The notes: generated from the sequence alone by a model not told the origin. 64,000 bases of DNA from Branchipolynoe longqiensis (GCA_030323885.1 CM059193.1:94976852-95040851), one strand, 5' to 3'. Shown: positions 21,641 through 31,196, counted from the first letter of the stretch. Numbers and translations: made by a program.

Positions 21641-22722
21641 AGCTATGCTGGAGGAGAGTGGGATGAAGAGCAGGAGGATGGAGACGTGGAGGTGGAGACT
21701 GAAGAAGGAGAGTAGAGAAGTGAGAGCTCAAAATGGGTTGTAGTGCAGTCTGAGGGTGTGGGGTGTGAAGTAGTGTGTGGGGACGTAAGGTGTGTGGGTG
21801 TGCGCGGCGGTGTGTGAGTGTGGGTCGGTATGGGATGTGTGGATGTGGGTGTGGGTGAGCTGTCTGGGGTGTTTGCGTGTGTTTGTGGGTGGGTGCGGGG
21901 TACTAGGAGTGTCTGGGGTGCGGAGGTGTGGATGTGTGTGTGTGTGTGGGTGCAGGGTGTAGAACTAGTAGTGTGTGGAGTGCGGAGGTCTGGGTGTGTG
22001 TAGGAGTGCATGGGGTGCACAGGTGTGTGTGTGGACGCGGGGTGTAGGACTAGGAGTGTGTGGGGTGCCGAGGTGTGTGTGTGTGGGTGCGGGGTGTAGG
22101 ACTAGGAGTGTCTGGGGTGCGAATGTGTGTGTGTGGGGGGGCGGGGTGTAGGACGGGTAGTATGTGGGGTGCGCAGGTCTGGGTGTGTGAAGGTGTGCGG
22201 TGTGAAGGAGTGTGTGTGGACGTATAGTGTGTGCGTGTGTATGTATGTGTGCGGCGGTGAGCGAATGTGGGTCGGTGTGGGCTATGTGGGTGTGGGTGAG
22301 CTGTGTGTGGTGTGTGTGGGTGTGTGGATGGGTGTGAGGTGTAGGACTAGGAGTGTGTGGGGTGCCGAGGTGTGTGTGTGTGTGGGTGCGGGGTGTATGA
22401 CTAGGAGTGTCTGGGGTGCGAATGTGTGTGCGTGGGGGGGGTGCGGGGTGTAGGACGAGTAGTATGTGGGGTGCGCAGGTCTGGGTGTGTGAAGGTGTGC
22501 GGTGTGAAGGAGTGTGTGTGGACGTATAGTGTGTGCGTGTGTATGTATGTGTGCGGCGGTGAGCGAATGTGGGTCGGTGTGGGCTATGTGGGTGTGGGTG
22601 AGCTGTGTGTGGTGTGTGTGGGTGTGTGGATGGGTGTGAGGTGTAGGACTAGGTGTGTGTGGGGTGTGGAGGTGTGGGTGTGTGCGGGGTGTAGGGTGTG
22701 TGAAGGTGTGTGTGTGTTTGGG
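21641..22722. repeat. GT/GGGTG-rich array with a ~300-bp tandem duplication
   Basis: Units of the type tgtggggtgcggaggtctgg and ggggtgtaggactaggagtg. Within it 22045-22350 and 22350-22665 are near-identical copies offset by about 300 bases (for example tgtgaaggag at 22201 and 22503, gcggcggtgagcgaatgtgg in both). Confidence 0.93.
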
Positions 22723-23277
22723 GTAGATCTAGGAGACCTAGCCGAAGGAGAGGGACAAGAAGGTGCCATTGGAAAATGGGGAATAGGTAAAGGGGGTGAC
22801 GGCTCGGTGTACTAATCATTCAACGAGTACCCCCACAGCCGTTGTTCCAATTATTCGCTGATTATTCCGGGTGTGGTTTGTCAGTAACTCCGCGGTTATC
22901 ACGTGGTGTTTGTTTAAATGTTACTCCACTTGATTGTGCCTGGTACAGCATTGAGACTTAGCTGTCATCGCAGCGCACAAGCCCAACAAGGACACAGCAG
23001 CATTCACCTAGCAACAATCCGCCGTTGCCTAGCAACACCTCACCTCCCCGGGAGGCTCCAATGTGCAAAGTGGATCATAAAGCAAAGCAGATAGACAATT
23101 AATTGATATCACCCGAGATGAACTGATGATAAAGCTCATATTTCGGCATTCTTTATGTTGGGCAGAAAGGGAGCACTCGGGCACCAAGAAAAGGCAGTCA
23201 CGCAAGGCAAGCGCTTATTGCTCCATATAGGGTCTGATGCCCAAACATCTTTCATCTTTTTCTTTTTGTGATGAATG
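22723..23277. other. low-copy DNA with an X-box pair; no exon recognised
   Basis: Balanced composition and high complexity. Holds the RFX-like sites listed separately and an E-box (tatcacgtggtg, about 22898). No open frame that I can tie to a protein family. Confidence 0.4.
23003..23036. promoter_or_regulatory. candidate RFX X-box pair
   Basis: gttgcctagcaac at 23024-23036 fits the RFX consensus GTNRCC-N(0-3)-RGYAAC with a one-base spacer and is nearly palindromic. ttcacctagcaac at 23003-23015 shares the right half-site. RFX factors bind such sites at promoters of ciliary genes in animals. No first exon is identified beside it. Confidence 0.4.
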
Positions 23278-23640
23278 AATTTACCCTGTTCATAACGGAT
23301 AAGTGTTTGTACCGCTGGGCAGCACTAATCCAATTTTATTTAAATCTTTTGAATGTTGTCTTAGTAATAATTTAGGTGTTCATGCTTCTTGTTCATGGCT
23401 TGTATCTGTTTGTAGATTGCAAAAGCCCAAAATCGAGTTTTTACAATACTTTGTTTTAGTCCATTTAAACATATTTAGTTTTTTTAGATTACATTAATTA
23501 TGAATAGCTTTTTAAACACTGCTGCATTTTCTACATTTCATTTTGCAGCTGGAAGTTTATTCCAAATATTGGCCCTCATGTTAGCTACACTGCCATCATA
23601 TATGCACTGTATTTTGATGTTACGATTGCTGGTAACGGAC
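23278..23640 (-). mobile_element. non-LTR retrotransposon 3' end, copy 2
   Basis: The minus strand at about 23575-23490 reads ANIWNKLPAAK, a stop, then NVENAAVFKKLF. This is the same LINE ORF2 C-terminal signature as at 17925 but with an in-frame stop. The 3' untranslated part matches copy 1 over most of its length (ggataagtg, cgctgggcagcactaatcca on plus). The tail ends in an attcattc-type stretch at about 23270. 5'-truncated and dead. Confidence 0.72.
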
Positions 23641-23739
23641 TATTGTTACTGTCAGGCCCGTATTGACCGAGATACCGCCTCTACAAACACATGACCGTGG
23701 GGAATGTTCATAATGGCAGTAATTCGTGTCACGTCTCTT

Positions 23740-23771
23740 CATTTTAAATAATTAATTAATTAATTAATTGT
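23740..23771. repeat. (TTAA)n microsatellite
   Basis: aattaattaattaattaatt; five to six units. Confidence 0.9.
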
Positions 23772-23809
23772 GTAGCATAATTAAGTGAGCGAGCCTCACT
23801 TCGAGACCT

Positions 23810-24073
23810 CAGGGGAGCACCCAGGAATTGGCTAGGGGGTTTTCCAAATATGGATCGAAACTACCCCTATTTTAGGGTAATTTCTTCCACATGGGTTGAT
23901 GGAACAACACACCCATTTTAGAGCAATATTTTACATGGTTTTCTGGTGCAACTACCCACATTTTGGTGCAATTTTTCACATAATCTTAAAATCTAGTGTT
24001 CCTCAATAAATTCAATTTTATTTGGGGGAGAGGGGGTCCGGGCAACCAGGAAACCCCCCTGGGTGCGCCCCTG
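23810..24073. mobile_element. 264-bp MITE with 5-bp target duplication
   Basis: The left end caggggagcacccagga and the right end ggtgcgcccctg (with cccccctg inside) are inverted repeats: the complement of the right end is caggggcgcacccaggggg. GACCT flanks both sides (23805-23809 and 24074-24078). Inside is a loose repeat of wacccayattttrgngcaat segments. The CAGGGG terminus recalls hAT-type elements, but those give 8-bp duplications, so the superfamily is left open. Confidence 0.72.
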
Positions 24074-24078
24074 GACCT

Positions 24079-25160
24079 CATTAGTATTTTCCCTGAGGAT
24101 GATTTGGGAAGCAGAGTGTGTTGATCCTGTCAGCTCCATCTCGGATGAACGAACTCGTCAACTGTCTATTCTCCATAGCAGAGACGGCAAGTGGTGTATC
24201 ACTGGTTCAGGTATCGGATACCATCGCCCCTACGGTGGGTGGGCGATGTCAAATTTGCATCTGTGTAGACTGGATCAGCGAACGGGTATATATCACCTGA
24301 TATGTGCTTAGTTAGTTAATGTTTGCTTAATGCCGTGTTGGAAGCAAAGGTTATAATCACAGCAAAAAGTGTTCGGATCTAATTAGGCAGTATTATTATC
24401 AGACCATCACTTTCACACAGATTGTAAAAGCAGACAATTAATGATGGGTCGAGACACACTTTGAAGCTATCAACTTACAATTACCAAAATAACTGTGACC
24501 AGGTGAAATATTTGATGAAAGTTGAAGATATTATTCCTGATATGTATGTGGAAATATAGCAGATATAGTGCTGGTTGAATAGCACCAGTGTTTTGTCAAT
24601 AATACTAAGGTCTAAGGCTGCACACCCACCACGACGACCAGACGGGATGACCGAATGAGTTAAGCGTCTGCTTCCCAGGCGGAAGGTTACGTAGTTCAAA
24701 TCCTGGGTTCAAACTAGTTTCCCTAATTCTACTGCTATTAACTCTAACACGAGGAAACCACATCAATCACCATATTATATTTGTCATAAAATCTCCCCCG
24801 AAGCGTTGGATTTAATCTGCACCCAATTCTATGAATTACATAACTTCATGTATTGTGTATTAGTACAAAGTACCGCCGTGAATATGGCCTATGCTGCCGA
24901 CACGAGGTGAAGAAAGCACCAATCAATCACTACAAAGTTGTGCTAACCTTGCCACTGACGACATAAACTATACACCGTGTTATCTACCAAGGACGTTCAG
25001 TAACCACACTATCTGTCCTTCTCATTGTCGCAGGCTTTTGCTTATTTTATGCTATCTTATCTACGTGAATGAATGTACCATATATAATATGGCCGAAACA
25101 CCAATACCTCAGGGCCAAAGTATACCCTTTTCACTGAAAAATAAATCATCCAGCCTGCCG
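24079..25160. other. low-copy DNA, no gene confirmed
   Basis: An 82-codon plus frame at 24063-24311 and a 90-codon plus frame at 24891-25163 are open but unrecognised. A SINE head lies at 24644-24725. Confidence 0.35.
24644..24725 (+). mobile_element. SINE family A head, plus strand
   Basis: gacgggatgaccgaatgagt, taagcgtctgcttcccaggc, then gttcaaatcctgggttc as B box. This is the class-II tRNA-like head of the family without its body. Confidence 0.7.
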
Positions 25161-25164
25161 TAGT

Positions 25165-25815
25165 CCACCACCTGGATTACTTCTGCCACCAGAGGGCACC
25201 ACCTGCATTACTTATGCCACCAGAGGGCACCACCTGCATTGTTTCTTGCCATCAGAGGGCCCCACCTGCATTACATCCTGCCACCAGAACGCACCACCTG
25301 CATTACTTCCTGCCACCAGAGGGCACCACCTGCATTGTTTCTTGCCATCAGAGGGCCCCACCTGCATTACATCCTGCCACCAGAACGCATCACCTGCATT
25401 ACTTCCTGCCACCAGAGGGCACCACCTGCATTGTTTCTTGCCATCAGAGGGCCCCACCTGCATTACATCCTGCCACCAGAATGCACTGCCTGCATTACTT
25501 CATCTCACCAGAGGGCACCACCTGCATTACTTCTCGCCACCAGAAGGTACCACCCGCATTACTTCCTGTCATCAGAGGTTACCACCTGCATTACTTCCTG
25601 CCACCAGAGGACCCCACCTGCATTAATTCCTTCCAGCAAACAGACACAACTTGCATTTCTTCCTACCACCATAGGGCACCACCTGATTTACTTCCTGCCA
25701 CCAAACCTACACAACCTGCATTACTTCCTGCACCCAGAGGGCACCACTTTCCTTATGTCCTGCCACCAGAGGGCACCACCTGCCTTAATTCAGGCCACCA
25801 CAGAGACGCAACATA
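25165..25815. repeat. 32-bp minisatellite carrying CTCF-core-like motifs
   Basis: About 20 copies of ccaccagagggcaccacctg, cattacttcctg. A 96-base higher-order unit (three 32-mers: gccatcagagggccccacct, gccaccagaacgcaccacct, gccaccagagggcaccacct) is repeated three times at about 25230-25490. Units to the right are more divergent. The 12-mer ccaccagagggc fits the published CTCF core CCASYAGRKGGC exactly. Confidence 0.95.
25186..25774 (+). promoter_or_regulatory. cluster of CTCF-core-like sites
   Basis: Exact core matches on plus at 25186-25197, 25217-25228, 25313-25324, 25409-25420 and 25763-25774. One-mismatch versions (ccatcagagggc or tcaccagagggc) lie at 25249, 25345, 25441 and 25505. All face the same way. 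Binding is unproven: the motif is known from vertebrates and flies, and CTCF is present in bilaterians generally. Confidence 0.4.
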
Positions 25816-25854
25816 TACCCGTGCGCCCCAGCAACAGTTAAAAGTAACTTAAAG

Positions 25855-26055
25855 CTTGTTGTTCTTTAACGACGCCTCTAGAGCGCTTTGATTTTTGTAT
25901 CGTCAGGTATGTCATTCTGATATATTTCTTTGGAGGAAACCTACTGCTCTCACATAGCCTACTCTTTCCAATAAGCAGCAAGGGGTCTTTTATATGCCAT
26001 TTCCAACAGACAGGACAGCACATACCACATCCTTTGATGAACCAGTTGTGGACCA
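25855..26055 (-). mobile_element. SINE family B, 5'-truncated copy
   Basis: The minus strand reads caactggttcatcaaaggat, gtggtatgtgctgtcctgtc, catataaaagaccccttgct, ggaaagagtaggctatg and the 3' end gaggcgtcgttaaagaacaa. It matches the body and tail of the copy at 9925 and lacks the tRNA-like head. A 15-A run at 26120 lies beyond it. Confidence 0.85.
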
Positions 26056-26369
26056 CTGGTTCTGTAACAGTTGAATGCGAATCTATTTGCAGGAGATAGC
26101 TATCACGCACCCATTTTGTTAAAAAAAAAAAAAAATGTGGGACTTAAAACTTGGCGTAATCTCATGACAAAAAACGATTGGATATAAAACATACCCATTA
26201 AAGCTTGGAATGTAACCATGAAGAAAGAGACCCCTGACATTGAGCGATAATATGGTTCTTAGAGACCGTGAACGGAGTGCAGGGAGTAATGTAGGGGTGC
26301 ACTGATAGGGGCCGCCACCAGTGGATGTATGAGGTGTGCTCTGTCAGCAGAGCCATCCCCCCACCCCAC
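26056..26369. other. low-copy spacer
   Basis: Nothing recognised between the truncated SINE and the hexamer array apart from the poly(A) run. Confidence 0.35.
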
Positions 26370-26990
26370 CATACACGCACGCGCACGCGCACATGCACGT
26401 GCACACACAGGCACAAACACAAGCACAAGTGCAAGCACAATCACAATCACAATCACAAGCACAAGCACAAGCACACACACAATCACAAACACAAGCACAA
26501 ACCCAAGCACAAACCCAAGCGCAAGCACAATCACCAGCACAAGCTCAAGCACAATCTCAAGCACGAGCACAAGCACAATCACAAGCACAAACACAAGCAC
26601 AGGCACAAGCACAAGCACAAGCACAACCACAACCACAAGCACGAGCACAAGCTCAAACACAAGCACAAGCACCAGCACAAGCATAAGCACAATCTCAAGC
26701 ACAATCACAAGCACAAGCACAAGCATAATCACAAGCACAAACACAATCACAAACACACTCACAATCACCAGCACAAACACCCACACAAGCTCAAGTGCAT
26801 GCACAAGCACAAGCACAAACACACAGAAGCACAATCACAAGCACACACACGCACACGCACACACGCACAATCACACACTAGCACAAGCACAATCACAGGC
26901 ACAAGCACAAGCACAAGCACAAACATGCACACACGCACATACCGGCACACACACATTCACCCACACTCGCACACGGACACGCGCATACAA
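26370..26990. repeat. CACAAG/CACAAT hexamer microsatellite
   Basis: Period-6 sequence (cacaagcacaatcacaagca) for about 620 bases, with a flanking cgcacgcgcaca type on both ends. The period is a multiple of three, giving open frames of 226 (plus) and 191 (minus) codons of alternating residues. Not coding. Confidence 0.96.
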
Positions 26991-27370
26991 ACATGCGAAA
27001 GGTAAATGATGTCTTAATTTCAGTTCTAAGATTTGAGCAGGACGAAGAACCTCATCGAATATGCTTACACATTTTTCAGCGGTACAATAAGTGGCGGTTA
27101 CAGTGTGCAGGGGTGGTGGTACCACCAGAAGAGCTGGGGTTGGGGAGGCTGGAGCTGTACATGACTAGGACACACTCCATCAGTCCATGAAACATAGTGA
27201 GTGAAGGGGGACAGAAGGGATATTCCCGGTTATTTTACTCGCATAATTCGTATTCAACATATATTAGCCATGCTGTGCAGGTGTTAAAGCAGGTTTCACC
27301 TCAATCCCTGGACCAATATTGTGTTGAACTGTCATTATATATACATATTCATGGTCTCTGACTATATCCA
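26991..27370. other. low-copy DNA, no gene seen
   Basis: A 65-codon plus frame (26993-27190) is open and includes FQRYNKWRLQCAGVVVPPEE, not recognised. It ends at a catcatcat run that belongs to the next element. Confidence 0.35.
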
Positions 27371-28015
27371 TCATCATCATCATGCTGTCGGTCGCGATGC
27401 GACAAAGACTGCTTTCATTACTTGACTGCTGCTCTCCATTTAGCTCTTTGCTGTGAGAGTTGTGTCCATGAGTCGGTCTTAATGTCTCTCAGCTTCAGGT
27501 TTCTCTTGCTGGTATCCTTGAACCAGAGATGAGGGAGCCCTCCCTTTCTGTAACGAGAAGACAGTTGAGAATAGAGGATCTGCTTTGGTAGCCTGTCTGA
27601 TGACATCCTCATGAGGTGTCCAGTCCACTGGAGATTCTTTTTGATTAGAAGATCTTCCATAGAGGGCAGCACCCTCCATTCAAGTATTTCCTTACATTTC
27701 ATGAAAGCTGCCTGCAAAAGTTTGAAGTGCTGCTGGCTTTTGCAAGTTACCAGCGGCACTCTCTCCGGGAGAAAATAGAGGTGTTGCACCAGCAAGAACA
27801 TGTCAAGACAGGCGCAAAACTATTTGTCCCTACAGTGGCTGGTCGGGAGATGTTGGGAGTTCCATACATCAACCGCCCTTAATGCTGCCACAGTGACATG
27901 GTTCTCTGTTTAGGGCTTGGTCCCTTAGCCTTCGGTTCTGTCAAGAACCTGTACCACAAGGCAGTGGTTTACAACTCTGCAAGGCAGGGGTGTCAAACTC
28001 CCTGAGGTATTGCTA
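27371..28015 (-). mobile_element. LINE/SINE-like composite, copy 1, retains reverse-transcriptase C-terminus
   Basis: Minus-strand order: a 5' part (tcagggagtttgacaccc, ttgcagagttgtaaaccact, gcggttgatgtatggaactc), then an open segment to the stop at 27418, then a 3' end with gtcgcatcgcgaccgac and a (atg)n tail. The open segment reads LQWTGHLMRMSSDRLPKQIL ... RYRKGGLPHLWFKD ... WTQLSQQRAKWRAAVK. This is the familiar region after the RT domain of non-LTR elements (WxGHxxRM, RLPKQxLY, W at the C-terminus). The inverted copy at 36560-36993 lacks about 265 bases of it. The 127-codon frame at 27418-27801 is thus a truncated element end and not a host gene. Confidence 0.78.
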
Positions 28016-29351
28016 TACCTGCAATACCTGCATAACTGCTATGCCCGCAATACCTGCATACCCTATACCTATATGACTATATCCAGATATCATGTATATA
28101 TCTAAGTTCGCTGTTATATTCCTGACTTGTACATGGTCCCATTTCAAAATAGTGCCGCCATCTGGTGGAATCCATCTGTACCATTATGTGGGAAACCATC
28201 TCTGTGGTGCTATCTAATGGCGGAGTTAACAACACTTGTGGTTATGTGACTCAAAATGTATGCGACCCTGCTTAAAGTGACCAAAGTTAGTAAAAACCAT
28301 CAAAACTAATATGAAATATGTACGGTAGTCACAACAAACATGCTATTAACAATCCATACATGGTGAACCATCAGTGGAGTACGATGATACGTGTTGGCAG
28401 TGCCAAATAACATTAACAGAGGAGGAGTGATCAGAACGACCTTAAGACTTAGCCACCATTCAGTATTATATACACATACATATACATATACTATATATAT
28501 AGGTATTGTAATAATCCATATTATTAATGAAAGAGATGCTCCACTCCTTCGACCTAGTCACGTGGTGATCCGGACACTGATTCCTGTTAAAACCTTTATT
28601 TAATAAAAGGATGACTGTTAGGGGCGGCTTACACTACCCATCCTCATATACATACACCAGTATAACATATATGTGACGTATAAGCACTATGTGAGTATAT
28701 AGGCGTGGGAGGGAATTCCGTTATTATTATACTTATTATATGTACCCATTTGCTACTCTGTGCATCCTGACATCCATGATCAGACCGGTGGCGCCATCAC
28801 CGGCCCTCCTCGTCCCTAACTGATGCATACATCTGTTCATTCTGACCTAGGATTTATTTATTTTTTGATTAGAATAGGACATTATATTCCCTGTGAGAGA
28901 ATAGTTCAACCCACCGTTAATTGTTTGTCTATTTTGTACTCACCGGCCTTTATAATATATATATATATACACATACATATATTCATACAAATTCGTGGGT
29001 GCTAATGACAGTGTAGAGCATCCATGGTTAGGCAAAAACGTGGTGGTGGCAGCAGTGGCCACATGGGAGAGGGGTACTCAACGAATAGTGGTGAATAGAA
29101 TAGTAATACTAATAACTCCCTTCGACGCCTTTATACTCACATCATGCTTATACATAGCATATACAGATATCCAGGTGGCCAGGAGCCACTCACAGGTGGC
29201 ACCCTAGTGGCGGAGGCAGGAACTAACCCCTATGGAGTAGTACAGTAGGTAATAACTAATATAGAGAGAACTGATAAGTGATAGTGTCCTTGTTTATATT
29301 CCCATAATAGATTATACAGCACATACATATAGAGAGAGAGACATATGCACT

Positions 29352-29388
<37 letters not shown>

Positions 29389-29590
29389 TATGATATATCA
29401 TTCATTCTACATATATTAAAGAAACAAGAAGGCGTTAGAATATAAGCAGGCGTGAAAGCTTCCGATAAAGTACAATGCTTATACATCATGTATATATATA
29501 TGCATATATATGTATATATATTTATATGTAAATATTCCTTCATCAGGAAACCACGACTCCCCCCCCCCCTCCTTCATATCAAATTAAACC
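28016..29590. other. AT-rich low-copy DNA with AT microsatellites
   Basis: Holds (AT)n runs near 28490, 28955, 29358-29385 and 29490-29530. A CTCF-core-like site lies on minus at 28157-28168 (ccaccagatggc). The segment tataagcactatgtgagtat (about 28679) resembles tataagctagtatgcgagtt (about 36358). No open frame is supported. Confidence 0.45.
29358..29385. repeat. (AT)n microsatellite
   Basis: Fourteen or so uninterrupted AT units. Confidence 0.95.
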
Positions 29591-29677
29591 CCCACTAATC
29601 GTGCCTCAGATGGCCGGGAACCTCATTCCCGGAAGGCCACACCGTGGCGACCCTAGTGGCGGGTGGCGGCGACTTAC

Positions 29678-29842
29678 CCGTCATGTTACAAATGCGCGGG
29701 ATGGCGTCGAGCATCACGTGGCAGTGCGAGTCCATGGCGCATGCGCTGCTCCCGTCCAGGCAGCTGATTGGTGGATAGGCCGTCATCGGCACGCGCATGC
29801 GCCCGCCTAATGTCGCCACCTGGAGGAGTACGATGAAGACAC
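29678..29842 (-). CDS. probable GDNF-receptor/GAS1-type domain exon (partial gene)
   Basis: A 165-nt internal exon on minus. It is bounded by an acceptor (ctctcgcctccattgcag, ending at 29843) and a donor (gggtaagtcg, GT at 29677-29676). It enters with two bases of a codon and leaves with one, so both introns are phase 1, as usual for shuffled extracellular modules. The 54 codons start hydrophobic (VFIVLLQVATLGG, a possible signal-peptide end) and then read PPISCLDGSSACAMDSHCHV and MLDAIPRICNMT. Cysteine spacing is C-x6-C-x5-C-x10-C (residues 27, 34, 40, 51), the opening pattern of the GDNF/GAS1 domain found in GFR-alpha receptors and GAS1, which sit on the cell surface and bind TGF-beta-type or Hedgehog ligands. 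CpG-rich for its surroundings. The other exons are not found, so the domain call rests on cysteine spacing and splice sites only. Confidence 0.5.
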
Positions 29843-30092
29843 CTGCAATGGAGGCGAGAGGCCGGGTCAGTGTGAATGGGGCGGGTTAGTGGGGCGGAGG
29901 GGGCGTGGTCTCACGGTCACGAGGGTATAGTCACGTGATGATGTGATCAGGCAGTCACGTAGGCCGTAATTGATTAATCACCTCGGATCATCCTAACCAT
30001 TTTATTGCACACACGCAGATCATACAAACTCAGGTTGCATAACACTTAAAAGAATGCGCTTGCAGCAACAGAAATGGCAGATTTAGTGTAGA
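29843..30092. other. unique sequence upstream of the candidate exon
   Basis: Would be intron or 5' region of the minus-strand gene. Contains gtcacgtgatgatgtgatc near 29930. No upstream exon recognised. Confidence 0.35.
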
Positions 30093-30175
30093 ATACCTGC
30101 AGATAAATCAGTACAGGATCCTTAGCATACCTGCAGATAAATCAGTACAGGATCCTTAGCGTACCCGCAGATAAA
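30093..30175. repeat. 34-bp tandem repeat, 2.4 copies
   Basis: atacctgcagataaatcagt, acaggatccttagc repeated twice, then a partial third copy ending in ataaataaagc. Confidence 0.9.
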
Positions 30176-30399
30176 TAAAGCACTACAACACATCACAGTA
30201 CAGGCTGACACTACAGGTACCAGCACAAATGTGACGTCATTGCTCCTGACGCCCCCAGCCAAGACATGGGGCATTGGAGTTGAATCCTTTTGCACAAGAC
30301 CCTTGTATTTTTAGGTTCACCTCGGGGTATTCTATTTGAAATCCTGACGCCCGGGATGATCCGAATGATCCGGACGCCATAATCAATTACGCCCGAAGG

Positions 30400-30548
30400 T
30401 ACACATTCACGTGGTCATGCGGCAACGTGGTCACGTGTTCAACGGTCACATGGTCAGGTGATCACCACATCACGCGGTCACGTAGTTACGCGGTTAGGCG
30501 GTCAAGTGGTTACTTGATCACGTGGGCAGGCGATCACGTGATCAACCT
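30400..30548. repeat. ~10-bp E-box-rich repeat
   Basis: Decamer-like units ggtcacgtgg, ggtcacatgg, ggtcaggtga, ggtcacgtag, ggttaggcgg, ggtcaagtgg. Exact CACGTG occurs at about 30410, 30434, 30519 and 30536. It could bind bHLH-ZIP factors, or it may simply be a minisatellite. Confidence 0.75.
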
Positions 30549-30602
30549 CTCGGATAAGGCAGTTCCAAATCAAATCTAGTTATTTACAACTAAAACCATA
30601 GG

Positions 30603-30710
30603 CACTTGTCACCTGAGTCGGTTTGCAATACTTGCCTGACCTCTGCAACATATGCCCTTCGATGTTGCCAAGACGTGAAGCTCCAACAACCAACGAACCA
30701 ACATACACAA
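30603..30710 (+). mobile_element. SINE family A, 3' fragment
   Basis: cacttgtcacctgagtcggt ... cttcgatgttgccaagacgt, gaagctccaacaaccaacga matches the 3' part of the plus copies at 7795 and 49755. The middle of the body is deleted. Confidence 0.7.
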
Positions 30711-31196
30711 CGTACGGGTACGTGATGAGATGAGTTGTCGGTAGGAGGCAGGAAGGGATTGGGGAGACACGGAACATGGACTGTAACGGAAGGTGGAGGA
30801 ACTATTAAGGCGCTGAGGACAGGGTTGGCTGGGACGGGCTGGGGGTGAAGGAGGGGGAGGGTCGCTATTTCACATGGCTAAAGGCCTGACATACAACTTG
30901 AGGGCTGAAGCAGAACGCCACACACAGCACGAAGAAGATGCTTGTAAGGCGCATTCTGATTGGCTACGACGGCTCCTTCTTGAGAAGCTTCTGAATCAGC
31001 TCCAAAAGAAAAGGGGCCGTGCTTGATAGTCGTGAAGATGTCATCTGTTTTGTTTGCGTTGGTAATTGTTCCACGCAAACCTCGATCAGACACAGACAGG
31101 GTATCGGGTCCAGGTTGCGGGTACGTGCCGTGGGTTTAGTGCGTGTTCGACTGGGTATATCTATCTAGACGGCTGTGACGGTAGAACCGTTTTGAG
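30711..31196. other. low-copy DNA around the candidate signal-peptide frame
   Basis: Apart from the frame at 30865-30954, nothing recognised. A 71-codon minus frame (30878-31093) overlaps it in another register. Confidence 0.35.
30865..30954 (-). CDS. 29-codon signal-peptide-like frame, possible first exon
   Basis: The minus strand from ATG 30954 reads MRLTSIFFVLCVAFCFSPQV then VCQAFSHVK and TAG. It has a short basic n-region, a hydrophobic core of about 14 residues and a polar c-region, a textbook secretory signal. A at -3 favours initiation. The frame stops soon after, so if real it must be spliced before the stop; cctcaagtt^gtatgtcagg offers a good donor (phase 0). It is about 1.0 kb upstream of the GDNF/GAS1-like exon on the same strand, but that exon needs a phase-1 partner and has its own hydrophobic start, so I do not join them. 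It may instead be a chance frame or part of a repeat. Confidence 0.28.
   Translation of the reverse strand: MRLTSIFFVLCVAFCFSPQVVCQAFSHVK

Noticed and set aside
24063..24311. 82-codon plus frame as an exon
   Set aside because: It starts inside the MITE end and shows no recognisable domain; the acceptor and donor are not convincing.
25212..25463. Gly/Trp/Cys-rich minus frame (QVGPSDGKKQCRW cycle) as a peptide precursor with dibasic cleavage sites
   Set aside because: The repeated KK looks like neuropeptide processing, but it follows the 96-base higher-order DNA unit exactly, has no signal peptide and no C-terminal amidation glycine before the KK pattern in all units.
27418..27801. 127-codon minus frame as a host gene
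   Set aside because: Motifs are those of non-LTR retrotransposon ORF2 C-termini, and the flanks recur in inverse at 36560-36993.
29678..30954. Joining the signal-peptide frame to the Cys exon as one gene model
   Set aside because: The good donor in the first frame is phase 0 while the exon needs phase 1, and both pieces carry hydrophobic starts.
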